This document shows positions 25,100 through 33,855 of a stretch of 64,000 nt of DNA, piece by piece; position 1 is the stretch's first letter, and every line of letters starts with the position of its first letter. The notes under the pieces were generated by a model. It was not told where the DNA came from. It saw nothing but the letters and a program-made list of their open reading frames with translations, and did not search any database. Location of the stretch: the NCBI GenBank assembly GCA_903873585.1, contig CAIQOV010000025.1, forward strand, positions 88,950-152,949. Direction: 5' to 3'. The stretch comes from an uncultured Rhodobacterales bacterium (GTDB taxonomy: Bacteria > Pseudomonadota > Alphaproteobacteria > Rhodobacterales > Rhodobacteraceae). Position numbers and translations under genes: made by a program.

Positions 25100-28000
25100 C
25101 TACCCCTGCAACGTCCTCACCCCATACCCCTCACCCCGTGCGCGCATCGCGGCGACGGCGGCGATGCTGGCGGCGGCGGTGGTGAAGTAGGGGATCTTGT
25201 CCATCAGCGCCACACGGCGGATGTCGCGGCTGTCAGAAACGGCTTGGGTGCCTTCGGTGGTGTTCATCACCAAGGCGATCTCGTCGTTCTTCAGGCGGTC
25301 GACGATATTGGGGCGGCCTTCATAGACCTTGGCCACCGGCGTTGATTTCACGCCTTGGGTGGTCAGCCAAGCGGCGGTGCCTTTGGTCGCCACAATCTCG
25401 AACCCTTGGGCGGTTAGGTCGTGCATCGCGGCGGCGAATGCTGCGGTTTTGTCCATGTCTTTGATCGACACAAAGGCGCGGCCTGTGTCAGGCAAGATCA
25501 CACCCGCACCCATTTGCGCTTTCAGGAAAGCCAGCGCAAAGGTGCGGTCCCAGCCCATGACTTCACCGGTCGAACGCATCTCTGGCCCCAGAACAGGGTC
25601 AACACCGGGGAAGCGGGCAAAGGGCAGAACCGCCTCTTTCACGCTGAACCACGGGGTTTTCGGGTCGGCCAGTGTCAGCGGGTCTGCCAAGGGCAGCGGG
25701 CTGTCGGGGCCGACACCTTCGGGATAGGGCGCGCGCATCGGGAAGGCTGACAGCTTTTCCCCCGCCATAAGGCGTGCGGCGATTGAGGCTATCGCCGAAT
25801 CGGTCGCTTTGGCCACGAAAGGCACGGTGCGGCTGGCGCGGGGGTTCACTTCTAGCACGTAGATCACGCCGTCTTTGATGGCGAATTGCACGTTCATCAG
25901 GCCCACAACATTCAGCGCCAAGGCCATTTGCACGGTTTGCTTTTTCAGCTCTTCCACCGTGGCCGCAGACAGCGAATGGGGCGGCAGGCAGCAGGCCGAG
26001 TCGCCCGAATGCACGCCGGCCTCTTCGATATGCTCCATAATGCCCGCAACGTGCACGGCTTGCCCGTCACACAGCGCATCCACATCCACCTCAATCGCGC
26101 CCGACAAATAGCTGTCAAGCAGCACGGGGCTAGAGCCGGAAACTTGCACAGCGGTCGCGATATAGCGTTCCAACTGGGCATCGTCGCGGATGATTTCCAT
26201 CGCGCGGCCGCCCAGAACAAATGAGGGGCGGATGACGAGGGGGTAGCCGACGTCTTTGGCCACGGCGAAAGCCTCATCCCGCGAGCGTGCGGTGCCGTTG
26301 TGCGGCTGTTTCAGGCCCAACTTGTGCAGCAATTGCTGAAAGCGTTCGCGATCTTCGGCCAAATCAATCGCATCGGGCGTGGTGCCCAAGATCGGGATGC
26401 CTTCGTTGGCCAGCGCCTGCGCCAGCTTCAACGGCGTTTGGCCGCCGAATTGCACGATAACCCCGTGAAGCGTGCCGTTTTCCTGTTCGACGCGCAGAAT
26501 TTCCAGAACATGTTCCAGCGTCAGCGGTTCGAAATACAACCGGTCAGAGGTGTCATAATCGGTCGATACGGTTTCGGGGTTGCAGTTGACCATGATGGTT
26601 TCATAGCCCGCAGCCGTCAGCGCATAGCAAGCGTGGCAGCAGCAATAGTCAAATTCAATCCCTTGGCCGATGCGGTTGGGGCCACCGCCCAGAATGACGA
26701 CCTTTTTGGCGTTTGACGGACGCGCTTCGCATTCCACATCGCCCATCGCGGGGGATTCGTAGGTCGAATACATATAGGGCGTTTGCGCTTCAAACTCGGC
26801 AGCACAGGTGTCGATGCGTTTGAAGACGGCGTTGACGCCCAGATTGCGGCGTGCACGGCGCACTTGGCCTTCATCACGGCCGGTCAGTTTGGCAAGGCGG
26901 GCATCGGTAAAGCCCATCATCTTCAGCTTGCGAATGCCGTCGGCGGTGACGGGCAGGCCAGATTTGGTCACTTCCGCCTCGACGTCGATAATCTCGCGGA
27001 TGCGCGACAAGAACCACGGGTCAAAGGCGGTAATGGCGTTGATCTCGTCATTCGTCAGGCCGTGGCGCATGGCTTGGGCGATGTTGCGCAAACGGTCGGG
27101 CGTGGCTTCGGACAGGGCCTTGGTAATGGCCACACGGTCGGGCGCGCCGGGGATGGCGATTTCGTCAAAGCCGGAAAGGCCAGTCTCTAAACTTGCCAGC
27201 GCCTTTTGCATCGATTCGTGGATGGTGCGGCCAATGGCCATCACTTCGCCGACCGACTTCATCGCGGTGGTCAGGTTGGGGACAGCGCCGGGGAATTTCT
27301 CAAAGGCAAAGCGCGGAATTTTGGTGACGACGTAGTCGATCGAGGGTTCGAATGACGCAGGCGTGACCTTGGTGATGTCGTTGTCCAACTCGTCTAGTGT
27401 GTAGCCCACGGCCAGTTTGGCGGCGATTTTCGCAATCGGGAAGCCTGTGGCTTTGGATGCCAGCGCCGAAGAACGGCTTACGCGCGGGTTCATCTCGATC
27501 ACGACCATGCGCCCGTCGGCAGGGTTGATCGCCCATTGCACGTTCGAACCGCCAGTTTCCACGCCAATTTCGCGCAGCACGGCGATAGAGCCGTTGCGCA
27601 TGATCTGGTATTCTTTGTCGGTCAGCGTCAGGGCGGGGGCGACGGTGATGCTGTCGCCGGTGTGTACGCCCATCGGATCAATGTTTTCGATGGCGCAGAC
27701 GATGATGGCGTTGTCGGCGGTATCGCGCACCACCTCCATCTCGAACTCTTTCCAGCCCAGCAGGGATTCGTCGACCAAAACCTGCGCCATGGGCGAGGCT
27801 TCTAGGCCAGAGCGCACGATGGCGGCGTAATCGTCGCGGTTGTACGCCACACCGCCACCCGTGCCGCCCAAGGTAAAGGCAGGGCGGATGATGGCGGGCA
27901 GGCCGACATAGTCGAGTGCGGCGATAGCTTCGGCTACGCCAGCAGTGATGTCATATTTGCCCGAAGCGAGTTTGGGGGCGGCGATGATTGTCGCCTTGGG

Positions 28001-28429
28001 GTTTTCAAGGCCGATCCGGTCCATCGCTTCGCGGAAAAGCTTGCGGTCTTCCGCCATTTCAATGGCTTCGCGCTTGGCCCCGATCAGTTCGACATTGAAC
28101 TTGGCCAGCACGCCCAGATCAGCCAAAGCCAGCGCGGTGTTCAAGCCCGTCTGCCCGCCCATCGTGGGCAACAGGGCATCGGGACGTTCTTTTTCGATGA
28201 TCTTGGCCACAACTTCGGGCGTGATCGGTTCGATATAGGTCGCATCGGCCAGCCCCGGATCGGTCATGATCGTGGCCGGGTTCGAGTTGACCAAGATCAC
28301 CCGATACCCTTCTTCGCGCAGCGCTTTGCACGCTTGCGCGCCCGAGTAATCAAACTCGCAGGCCTGTCCGATCACAATGGGGCCCGCGCCGATGATCATG
28401 ATGGATTTGATATCGGTTCTTTTTGGCAT
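25100..28429 (-). CDS. carB: Carbamoyl-phosphate synthase large subunit
   Basis: A 1109-residue enzyme that makes carbamoyl phosphate from bicarbonate, glutamine-derived ammonia and two ATP, for arginine and pyrimidine synthesis. It has two homologous ATP-grasp halves: the first starts with [20 protein letters not shown], the second with [17 protein letters not shown] near residue 590. A C-terminal MGS-like allosteric domain shows NTTEG. It is slightly longer than the 1073-residue E. coli protein, by an internal insertion in the first half. carA is not adjacent in this window. Confidence 0.97.
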   Translation of the reverse strand: MPKRTDIKSIMIIGAGPIVIGQACEFDYSGAQACKALREEGYRVILVNSNPATIMTDPGLADATYIEPITPEVVAKIIEKERPDALLPTMGGQTGLNTALALADLGVLAKFNVELIGAKREAIEMAEDRKLFREAMDRIGLENPKATIIAAPKLASGKYDITAGVAEAIAALDYVGLPAIIRPAFTLGGTGGGVAYNRDDYAAIVRSGLEASPMAQVLVDESLLGWKEFEMEVVRDTADNAIIVCAIENIDPMGVHTGDSITVAPALTLTDKEYQIMRNGSIAVLREIGVETGGSNVQWAINPADGRMVVIEMNPRVSRSSALASKATGFPIAKIAAKLAVGYTLDELDNDITKVTPASFEPSIDYVVTKIPRFAFEKFPGAVPNLTTAMKSVGEVMAIGRTIHESMQKALASLETGLSGFDEIAIPGAPDRVAITKALSEATPDRLRNIAQAMRHGLTNDEINAITAFDPWFLSRIREIIDVEAEVTKSGLPVTADGIRKLKMMGFTDARLAKLTGRDEGQVRRARRNLGVNAVFKRIDTCAAEFEAQTPYMYSTYESPAMGDVECEARPSNAKKVVILGGGPNRIGQGIEFDYCCCHACYALTAAGYETIMVNCNPETVSTDYDTSDRLYFEPLTLEHVLEILRVEQENGTLHGVIVQFGGQTPLKLAQALANEGIPILGTTPDAIDLAEDRERFQQLLHKLGLKQPHNGTARSRDEAFAVAKDVGYPLVIRPSFVLGGRAMEIIRDDAQLERYIATAVQVSGSSPVLLDSYLSGAIEVDVDALCDGQAVHVAGIMEHIEEAGVHSGDSACCLPPHSLSAATVEELKKQTVQMALALNVVGLMNVQFAIKDGVIYVLEVNPRASRTVPFVAKATDSAIASIAARLMAGEKLSAFPMRAPYPEGVGPDSPLPLADPLTLADPKTPWFSVKEAVLPFARFPGVDPVLGPEMRSTGEVMGWDRTFALAFLKAQMGAGVILPDTGRAFVSIKDMDKTAAFAAAMHDLTAQGFEIVATKGTAAWLTTQGVKSTPVAKVYEGRPNIVDRLKNDEIALVMNTTEGTQAVSDSRDIRRVALMDKIPYFTTAAASIAAVAAMRARGEGYGVRTLQG

Positions 28430-28458
28430 GGCGGCCCCCTTACGGCAAAACTTTGCGG

Positions 28459-28486
28459 GTTATAGCCACACCTTTGTGGGGCGCAA
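28459..28486 (-). promoter_or_regulatory. Candidate carB promoter
   Basis: On the minus strand TTGCGC (28486-28481) and TATAAC (28464-28459) are spaced by 16 bases, ending 29 bases before the carB ATG. It is the only reasonable hexamer pair in the gap. Confidence 0.4.
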
Positions 28487-28518
28487 GCGGATTCCAAGCA
28501 CAGCACTTTACGACCACC

Positions 28519-28539
28519 GGAGGGCTTGCGCAGCCCTCC
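28519..28539. terminator. Strong GC-rich hairpin between carB and the permease gene
   Basis: A perfect 8-bp stem (28519-28526 with 28532-28539) and 5-base loop with no T-run on either side. It is directly upstream of the dispersed repeat at 28552-28578, so the two may form one intergenic unit. Confidence 0.4.
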
Positions 28540-28551
28540 GAACCTCCCGCG

Positions 28552-28578
28552 GGATATTTGGGCACATATGAAAGGGGG
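28552..28578 (+). repeat. Dispersed intergenic repeat, copy 2 (plus orientation)
   Basis: Begins GGATATTTGGGCACATATG and continues AAAGGGGG. It is nearly the same as the minus-strand stretch at 1991-2017, differing at three central positions and at the end. It lies between two divergent-ended genes, where no coding is visible. Confidence 0.6.
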
Positions 28579-28597
28579 TGCGGGGGGGCGAAATGGA

Positions 28598-28627
28598 AAA
28601 GGGCCGAGGGTTTCCCCCCGGCCCTTT
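28598..28627 (-). terminator. Intrinsic terminator of the amino-acid permease gene
   Basis: A 9-bp GC-rich stem (28598-28606 with 28619-28627) lies 20 bases beyond the permease stop. On the minus strand it is followed by TTCCATTTCG after an AAAGGG/CCCTTT base. Confidence 0.65.
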
Positions 28628-28646
28628 GTTTGGATTATTGCAGTTG

Positions 28647-30203
28647 TTAGCCCTTTTCGCCCACAGCGCGTTCGGCTGCGGCGATAGCGGCTTTGCGCGC
28701 GGCAATACGCTCGCCTGTTGGCGGGCCTTCGAAGCGGCGGTTTTCAACCGCAACCCACAAGATCAGCGCCAAGGCGATGAAGCCTGCCACGACGTAAAGC
28801 ACACGCTCGTTCGGGGGGGCGATGGCGATGAACAAGATCACAGCCATGCCGACGATCGACAAAACGGTGACGAGTTTATAAACGCCTGCCGACATGGCCC
28901 AAGGGCCGGGTTGCGGCCATTTCGGTCCGCCAAAGGCCAGCATGCCTGCCACCAGCGGCACGGTGAAGGACAAGAACAAGAACACCAGTGTCGAGTTCAC
29001 CACGATCACATAGATCGAGGTGCCATCGAGTTTGATGCTAAGTGCAAGGATCACATACAGGATGCACAGCACCGTTGCTGTCCAAATCGCGTTGACCGGC
29101 GTGCGGTACTTGGCCGAAACGGTTGCCAAAGCCTTGGAACCCACCGGCATCCCGTCATCGCGCGAGAAGGCGAACAGCATGCGCGACGCTGACGTGACCG
29201 TGGCCAGACCGCAAATCAACTGGGTGATCAAGATGCCCAGATAGATCACATTCTTCAGCCCTGCGGGCAAAATCGCGTCCATCGTGGCGTAGAACATGCC
29301 CCAGCCTTGGCCAGCTGCAACACCCAGATCAGGAATGGCCAAGGTGATGGCGCAGACCATAAGCCAGCCCACCAGCGACGACCAGATCACCGCATTGATG
29401 ATGCCCTTGGGCACGGAATGCGCGGCGTTTTTGGTTTCTTCCGAGGTATGCGCCGAAGCATCGTAGCCCGTGATCGTATAGACCGGCAGCAACAAGCACA
29501 GCAGGAACAGATAGCCCATGTTCTCTGATTGCGGGAAAACGTTGCCGCCCACTTCGCCAGAGTAGTTGTGGAACGTCCACAGACGCGAGATGTCGATGGC
29601 CGGCGCGTAGAACAGGCAGGCCAGAACCAGAACGGCTGTGGTTGCAAAAATGATCCAGCCCGAAATGTCGGTCAGGAAGGTGGTCGCCTTGATGCCGACG
29701 TGGTTGAAGATGGCCTGAATGATCGTGATGGCGGCCACAAAGACCACAACCTGCATATCAGTACCGGTAAAGCCGAACATGCCGCCAAAGGTGCCGGCGA
29801 AATAATAGGCCGTGCCGATGTTGATGGCCCCCAGAACGGTGATCAGCCCCAAAAGGTTCAGCCAAGCGGTCAGCCAGCCCCAGAACCGGTTCCCCAGAAT
29901 GGAGCCCCAGTGATAAAGCCCGCCCGCTGTCGGGAAGGCCGAGGCAACCTGCGCCATCGACAGGGCGAACATGCCTGACAGCACGCAGCCCACGATCCAG
30001 CCAATGCCTGCACCAGCCCCGCCGACCGACCCGATCGCTTGCGCGAAAGAGTTGATGCCGCCGGACAGAATGCAGATGATCGAGAATGAAATCGCAAAGT
30101 TCGAAAATTTTGACATCGAGCGCGAAAGCTCTTGGGCATAGCCCATGCCGTGCAGGATCTTAAGATCCTCGCTGTGGTCTTTGTCGGTGGAATGATCCGC
30201 CAT
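28647..30203 (-). CDS. APC-superfamily amino-acid permease (ACT family-like)
   Basis: A 518-residue transporter with about 12 membrane spans. The N-terminus FSNFAISFSIICILSGGINS and SAFPTAGGLYHWGSILG are typical of the amino acid/choline transporter branch, and YDASAHTSEETKNAAHSVP is the conserved loop. Such permeases carry GABA, choline, basic amino acids or amines. ATG 30203 has GGAGGG 5 bases upstream. It is a single-gene unit, with a hairpin terminator after it and a divergent pabB. The substrate is not assigned. Confidence 0.88.
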   Translation of the reverse strand: MADHSTDKDHSEDLKILHGMGYAQELSRSMSKFSNFAISFSIICILSGGINSFAQAIGSVGGAGAGIGWIVGCVLSGMFALSMAQVASAFPTAGGLYHWGSILGNRFWGWLTAWLNLLGLITVLGAINIGTAYYFAGTFGGMFGFTGTDMQVVVFVAAITIIQAIFNHVGIKATTFLTDISGWIIFATTAVLVLACLFYAPAIDISRLWTFHNYSGEVGGNVFPQSENMGYLFLLCLLLPVYTITGYDASAHTSEETKNAAHSVPKGIINAVIWSSLVGWLMVCAITLAIPDLGVAAGQGWGMFYATMDAILPAGLKNVIYLGILITQLICGLATVTSASRMLFAFSRDDGMPVGSKALATVSAKYRTPVNAIWTATVLCILYVILALSIKLDGTSIYVIVVNSTLVFLFLSFTVPLVAGMLAFGGPKWPQPGPWAMSAGVYKLVTVLSIVGMAVILFIAIAPPNERVLYVVAGFIALALILWVAVENRRFEGPPTGERIAARKAAIAAAERAVGEKG

Positions 30204-30447
30204 GACTACCCTCCTGGTTCCCTGTTGGTCGTTTTTTGGTTAGGTCGACACGCGACATGTGCCTTGGCGCAGAGAACCGCTGATTTTGCGGTCTGTCCAG
30301 CGCTGAATATCCGAAATGGTGGGTTTAAAGTGCTATCGGGGCAGTCTTTGGGCCGCTCATGTCGTTTTTGGCAGCAAAAGGCGGTGGATGACGGGTGGCG
30401 AAGGGCAGCGTGCGGCACTAGGTCAAAGAAAGCGACAGGAGGCCTGC

Positions 30448-31593
30448 ATGATCTTGGTGGAACATGGACCGAAGGGGCAGGCGGCCTTATTTGCGGGCGC
30501 ATTGGGCATGGTCGTGGCGTGGAAGGCAGACGATCTGGCGCAGGCGCTGGCCGATCTGGATGCGGCGCGGGCACGTGGGCATTGGGTTGCGGGCTGGATG
30601 GCCTATGAGGCGGGCTATGCGATGGAACCGCGATTGGCGGGTTTGATGCCCAAATTGGCGGGACCGCTGCTGTGCTTTGGCATCTATGACCACCCACAAG
30701 ACGCCGGCCCCCTTTTGGCACAGGCGGCCGTTGAAGGGCGGGCGGGGGTGCGATTGGACCCTGCGGTGCCGATGATCTTGAAAGCCGACTATGCCGCCGC
30801 GTTTGACCAAGTGAAGGCCTATATCGCTGCGGGTGATTGTTATCAGATCAACCTGACCTTCCCGATGCAAAGCCATTTGCGCGCGGGCACTGCCTTAGGC
30901 CTCTACGGCGCGCTGCGGGCGCGGCAATCGGTGGGTTACGGGGCCTTTGCGGATCTGGGGGCGGGTGTGCCGGTGCTGATCTCACGCTCGCCCGAGTTGT
31001 TTGTGCGCACGGATGCAAGCGGGCGCATTGAAAGCCGCCCGATGAAAGGCACCGCGCCGCGCGACCCAGACCCTGTGCGCGATGCCGAATTGGCCGAGGA
31101 TTTGCGCGGATCGGAAAAGGGGCGCGCCGAAAACCTGATGATCGTTGATTTGCTGCGCAACGACATTGCGCGCATCGCCAAGGTGGGGTCGGTCAAAGTG
31201 CCTGCGTTGTTTGCGGTGGAAAGCTATGCGACCTTGCATCAGATGATCAGCCGGGTGGTGGGCGATCTGGTCGAGCCGCCTTCTATGACGGGCTTGATGG
31301 GCGCGCTGTTCCCCTGCGGGTCAATCACCGGCGCGCCCAAGATCCGTGCGATGGAAATCATCCGACAGGTGGAACCCATGCCGCGAGGGGCCTATTGCGG
31401 GGCGATTGGCTGGATGGCCCCAGATGGGGAAAGCTGCTTTTCTGTGGCGATCCGCACACTGACACTGTCATCCGATGGTGGCATTGTGCTGAACGTGGGC
31501 GGCGGTGTGGTGCAAGATTCCACCTGCGAGGGGGAATGGGAGGAGGCACATTGGAAAGCGCGCTACGTGACGGGGCTAATGACCCCGGCCTAA
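30448..31593 (+). CDS. pabB: Aminodeoxychorismate synthase component I
   Basis: A 381-residue chorismate-utilising enzyme that makes 4-amino-4-deoxychorismate, the p-aminobenzoate precursor for folate. Conserved elements are AGDCYQINLTFPM, MKGTAPRD, GSITGAPKIRAMEIIR and GAYCGAIGWM. It is short (about 380 residues), like the compact PabB proteins that lack the N-terminal extension. ATG 30448 has ACAGGAGG upstream. Its 3' end overlaps the pabC-like gene by 43 bases, so the two are almost certainly made together. Confidence 0.93.
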   Translation: MILVEHGPKGQAALFAGALGMVVAWKADDLAQALADLDAARARGHWVAGWMAYEAGYAMEPRLAGLMPKLAGPLLCFGIYDHPQDAGPLLAQAAVEGRAGVRLDPAVPMILKADYAAAFDQVKAYIAAGDCYQINLTFPMQSHLRAGTALGLYGALRARQSVGYGAFADLGAGVPVLISRSPELFVRTDASGRIESRPMKGTAPRDPDPVRDAELAEDLRGSEKGRAENLMIVDLLRNDIARIAKVGSVKVPALFAVESYATLHQMISRVVGDLVEPPSMTGLMGALFPCGSITGAPKIRAMEIIRQVEPMPRGAYCGAIGWMAPDGESCFSVAIRTLTLSSDGGIVLNVGGGVVQDSTCEGEWEEAHWKARYVTGLMTPA

Positions 31594-32210
31594 GGCTGAT
31601 CGAAACGCTGCTGTGGGACGGGGCAGCGTGCCCCCGTCTTGCGCTGCATCAGGCGCGGCTGGAGAGATCGGCTGCGGCTTTGGGATGGGCCGAGCCTGCC
31701 GATCTGTGCGGGCATTTGGTGGGGCTGCCCGCACAGGCGCTGCGGCTGCGCGTGACGTTGGATCGTGCGGGGGGGCTGGCGCTGGAAAGCGCGCCTTTGC
31801 CGCCTGCCAAAGGCGAATGGCGCGTCGGGTTGGCGGACGAAAAACTGAACTGGGCTGACCCTTGGCTGCGGCACAAAACCACGCGGCGGGCCGTGTATGA
31901 CGCGGCGCGTGCTGCTTTGCCGCAGGGCTTGGACGAGGTGATTTTTGAAAACGAGCGCGGCGAAGTGTGTGAAGGGACGATCACAACCGTCTTTTTTGAC
32001 CGTGGTCAAGGGATGCGCACACCGCCGTTGACCTGCGGGCTGCTGCCGGGGGTGTTGCGGGCGGACCTTGGGGTGGTCGAGGAGGTCTTGATGTCAGACG
32101 ATTTGCCAAGGGTTCGGCTTTGGGTGGGCAATGCGTTGCGGGGGCTGATGCCGGCACGATTTTTCACCGAAAAATCGGAGAATGAATTTTCTGCGAAAAT
32201 TCGGGTGTGA
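31551..32210 (+). CDS. pabC: Aminotransferase class IV, 4-amino-4-deoxychorismate lyase-like
   Basis: A protein of about 219 residues with the fold-type IV PLP pattern: the Lys in LRHKTTRRAVYD and the Glu region DEVIFENERGEVCEGTITTVFF. With pabB it would release p-aminobenzoate and pyruvate. The start is TTG 31551, inside pabB, 4 bases after a GGGAGGAGG ribosome site; no ATG fits. It is shorter than classical PabC (about 270 residues) at the N-terminus. The last roughly 17 codons (RFFTEKSENEFSAKIRV) are encoded by two of the short palindromes that recur in this window, so the C-terminus may be a recent extension. Confidence 0.8.
   Translation: MESALRDGANDPGLRLIETLLWDGAACPRLALHQARLERSAAALGWAEPADLCGHLVGLPAQALRLRVTLDRAGGLALESAPLPPAKGEWRVGLADEKLNWADPWLRHKTTRRAVYDAARAALPQGLDEVIFENERGEVCEGTITTVFFDRGQGMRTPPLTCGLLPGVLRADLGVVEEVLMSDDLPRVRLWVGNALRGLMPARFFTEKSENEFSAKIRV
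32157..32177. repeat. TTTTTC-GAAAAA palindrome, copy a (inside pabC end)
   Basis: A 9-bp perfect stem (32157-32165 with 32169-32177) with a 3-base loop, inside the last codons of the pabC-like gene. It belongs to the family described at 32184, 32242, 32280, 48674, 58221 and 58368. Confidence 0.7.
32184..32202. repeat. TTTCTGCGAAA palindrome, copy b
   Basis: GAATTTTC-TGC-GAAAATTC, an 8-bp stem with a TGC loop, at the extreme 3' end of the pabC-like gene. Confidence 0.7.
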
Positions 32211-32241
32211 CGGAATTGTTAAAGTTGGGGGACAGTGACGT

Positions 32242-32261
32242 GATTTTTCGCACGAAAAATC
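32242..32261. repeat. TTTTTCG-CGAAAAA palindrome, copy c
   Basis: GATTTTTCG-CA-CGAAAAATC, a perfect 9-bp stem in the gap between pabC and the creatinase gene. Confidence 0.65.
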
Positions 32262-32265
32262 GTAA

Positions 32266-32307
32266 GTTGGGGCCCCAACGATTTTTCTGCGAAAAATCAG
32301 GGGCCCC
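32266..32307. terminator. Compound hairpin with palindrome copy d, between convergent genes
   Basis: GATTTTTC-TGC-GAAAAATC (32280-32298) is flanked by GGGGCCCC on both sides (32269-32276 and 32300-32307). The whole can fold into one long GC-clamped hairpin; GTTGGGGCCCCAAC is also a perfect 14-base palindrome by itself. It lies between the convergent pabC-like and creatinase genes and probably ends transcription from both. Confidence 0.6.
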
Positions 32308-32317
32308 AGAAGCGTAA

Positions 32318-33523
32318 TCAGCCGACGATGTTGAACTCCGGCCCATAAGGATATTTCGTGATATCCTCGTTGCCATCTTCGGTGATGATCAAGATGTCAT
32401 GCTCGCGGTAACCGCCAGCCCCGGGTTGGCCTTCGGGAATGGTCAGCATCGGTTCCATCGAAATCACCATGCCGGGTTCCAGCACCGTGTCGATGTCTTC
32501 GCGCAGTTCAAGGCCAGCTTCGCGGCCGTAGTAATGCGACAGAACACCAAAGGAATGGCCATAGCCAAAGGTGCGGTATTGCAGCACCTGATGCTCTTCA
32601 AAGAAGGTGTTCAGCTTGGCGGTTACGTCCGAACACTTGGCGCCGGGCACCAACAGGCTCATCCCGTATTCATGGGCTGCGACGTTGATATCCCAGATCC
32701 GGCGCGACGCAGCGTCGACCTCTTGCACGAACATCGTGCGTTCCAGCGCCGTGTAATAGCCCGAGATCATCGGGAAGGTATTGAGCGACAGAATATCGCC
32801 GCGCTGTAGCTTGCGCGACGTGACCGGATTGTGCGCCCCGTCGGTGTTGATACCCGACTGGAACCAGACCCAAGTGTCGCGGTATTCGGCATCGGGAAAG
32901 CGCTTGGCGATTTCCAACTCCATCGCGTCACGGCCCGCCATGGCGATGTCAATTTCGCGCAAACCCGCCTTCACCGCTTCGCGAATGGCAAAGCCGCCCA
33001 CATCGGCCACGCCCGCACCGTGGCGGATCAGCGCGATTTCTGCGGCGGATTTCATCATCCGCTGTTCCATAGCGCCCTTTGAGATATCGACGCCGCGCGA
33101 CGGTTTCAAAAATGCGTTGAGCTTTTCAGATTGCACCAGCGTCAGATGATCCGCCTCGCAGCCAATCACTTTGCCTTCGCCGGTGACAGAGCACACCGCA
33201 CGCCAGTAATTGTCGCGCGCCCAATCGGTATAGGTGATGTTATCGCCGTGGCAGCGCCGCCAAGGTTGGCCCGCATCAATTCCCGCACTGATCGTCACAG
33301 ATTGCGTGGGGGTCACGACCAAGCCGTAAGGTCGCCCGAACGAGCAGTAAAGAAAGCCCGAATAATAGGCGATCGAGTGCATCGAGGTGAAAACACAGGC
33401 ATCAATCCCCTGCATTTCCATCAACTCGCGCAGGCCCGCCAAGCGGGCGTCATATTCTTCGGCAGCAAAAGGCAATACGCGGTCGCCTTGGTGGAAGCGG
33501 TATTGTTCTGGACGGTTCGTCAT
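32318..33523 (-). CDS. Creatinase (creatine amidinohydrolase)
   Basis: A 401-residue member of the pita-bread M24 family that hydrolyses creatine to sarcosine and urea. It follows Pseudomonas creatinase closely over its whole length as I recall that sequence: FLYCSFGRPYGLVV, DAGQPWRR, WFQSGINTDGAHNPVT, RTFGYGHSFGVLSHYYGREA, EPGMVISMEPM. The catalytic His corresponds to H231. The substrate-binding F62, R64, E261 and E357 fall at the expected places, and metal ligands are absent as in true creatinases. ATG 33523 has GAGG 6 bases upstream. No sarcosine oxidase or creatininase gene is adjacent. The 5' leader is strongly structured (33528-33639). Confidence 0.9.
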   Translation of the reverse strand: MTNRPEQYRFHQGDRVLPFAAEEYDARLAGLRELMEMQGIDACVFTSMHSIAYYSGFLYCSFGRPYGLVVTPTQSVTISAGIDAGQPWRRCHGDNITYTDWARDNYWRAVCSVTGEGKVIGCEADHLTLVQSEKLNAFLKPSRGVDISKGAMEQRMMKSAAEIALIRHGAGVADVGGFAIREAVKAGLREIDIAMAGRDAMELEIAKRFPDAEYRDTWVWFQSGINTDGAHNPVTSRKLQRGDILSLNTFPMISGYYTALERTMFVQEVDAASRRIWDINVAAHEYGMSLLVPGAKCSDVTAKLNTFFEEHQVLQYRTFGYGHSFGVLSHYYGREAGLELREDIDTVLEPGMVISMEPMLTIPEGQPGAGGYREHDILIITEDGNEDITKYPYGPEFNIVG

Positions 33524-33527
33524 AACA

Positions 33528-33639
33528 GACCTCAAATAAGGGGTCTGGCCATGCGGACCCCGAAAGGTCCCGGCGTGCAGGACGAAAGCGCCAAAGGCGC
33601 AAGCGGCAGGGGGATCCCTTGGAACGACGCCATCGTTCC
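33528..33639 (-). promoter_or_regulatory. Structured 5' leader of the creatinase gene with alternative hairpins
   Basis: Four hairpins follow one another toward the start codon on the minus strand: 33639-33633 with 33627-33621 (7 bp), 33600-33596 with 33592-33588 (5 bp, 3-base loop), 33570-33566 with 33559-33555 (5 bp), and 33561-33556 with 33545-33540 (6 bp GGGGTC/GACCCC). The last two share bases and exclude each other. The GACC of the last arm (33545-33542) can instead pair with GGTC (33531-33528), which covers the ribosome site. This layout suits an RNA switch or attenuator. I match it to no known riboswitch. Confidence 0.5.
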
Positions 33640-33724
33640 GGCTCGCCCCTATCATCGCAAAAGTGCGCGCCAGTGCAAGTCATAAACCGACGCAATTTGG
33701 CCCGATATGGCCGCAGGCGAACCT

Positions 33725-33855
33725 GCGCCAAGTTGAACCAAATTGCGGCAAGATGACCTGCGGGGGCATTGGTCTGTGAACCATTTGCTAAGGGCTTCGT
33801 GCCAGATTTGGCCTTGGGTCAGCGCCCGGGGGGGTGCTGGGGTGTGGGGTGAAAC
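33725..33855 (+). repeat. Upstream region of RTX gene 1, duplicated at 35722-35853
   Basis: About 131 bases directly before the start codon closely match the 132 bases before RTX gene 2. Shared blocks include GCGCCAAGTT-AACCAAATTGCG, ACCATTTGCTA and CTTGGGTCAGCGCCCGGGGG. The tandem duplication therefore took the control region with it. Confidence 0.75.

Larger units (their letters stand above)
33524..33855. other. Divergent intergenic region, creatinase / RTX gene 1
   Basis: The left half is the creatinase leader. The right half holds an inverted repeat CGCAATTTGG (33691-33700) / CCAAATTGCG (33738-33747) around a small GCAGG-CGAA-CCTGC hairpin (33713-33726), then the segment 33725-33855 that is repeated in front of RTX gene 2. 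No further gene is visible. Confidence 0.5.

Noticed and set aside
32318..33523. DMSP lyase DddP, an M24-fold enzyme common in roseobacters
   Set aside because: The sequence and active-site residues follow creatinase throughout and lack the DddP N-terminal region and metal-site pattern.
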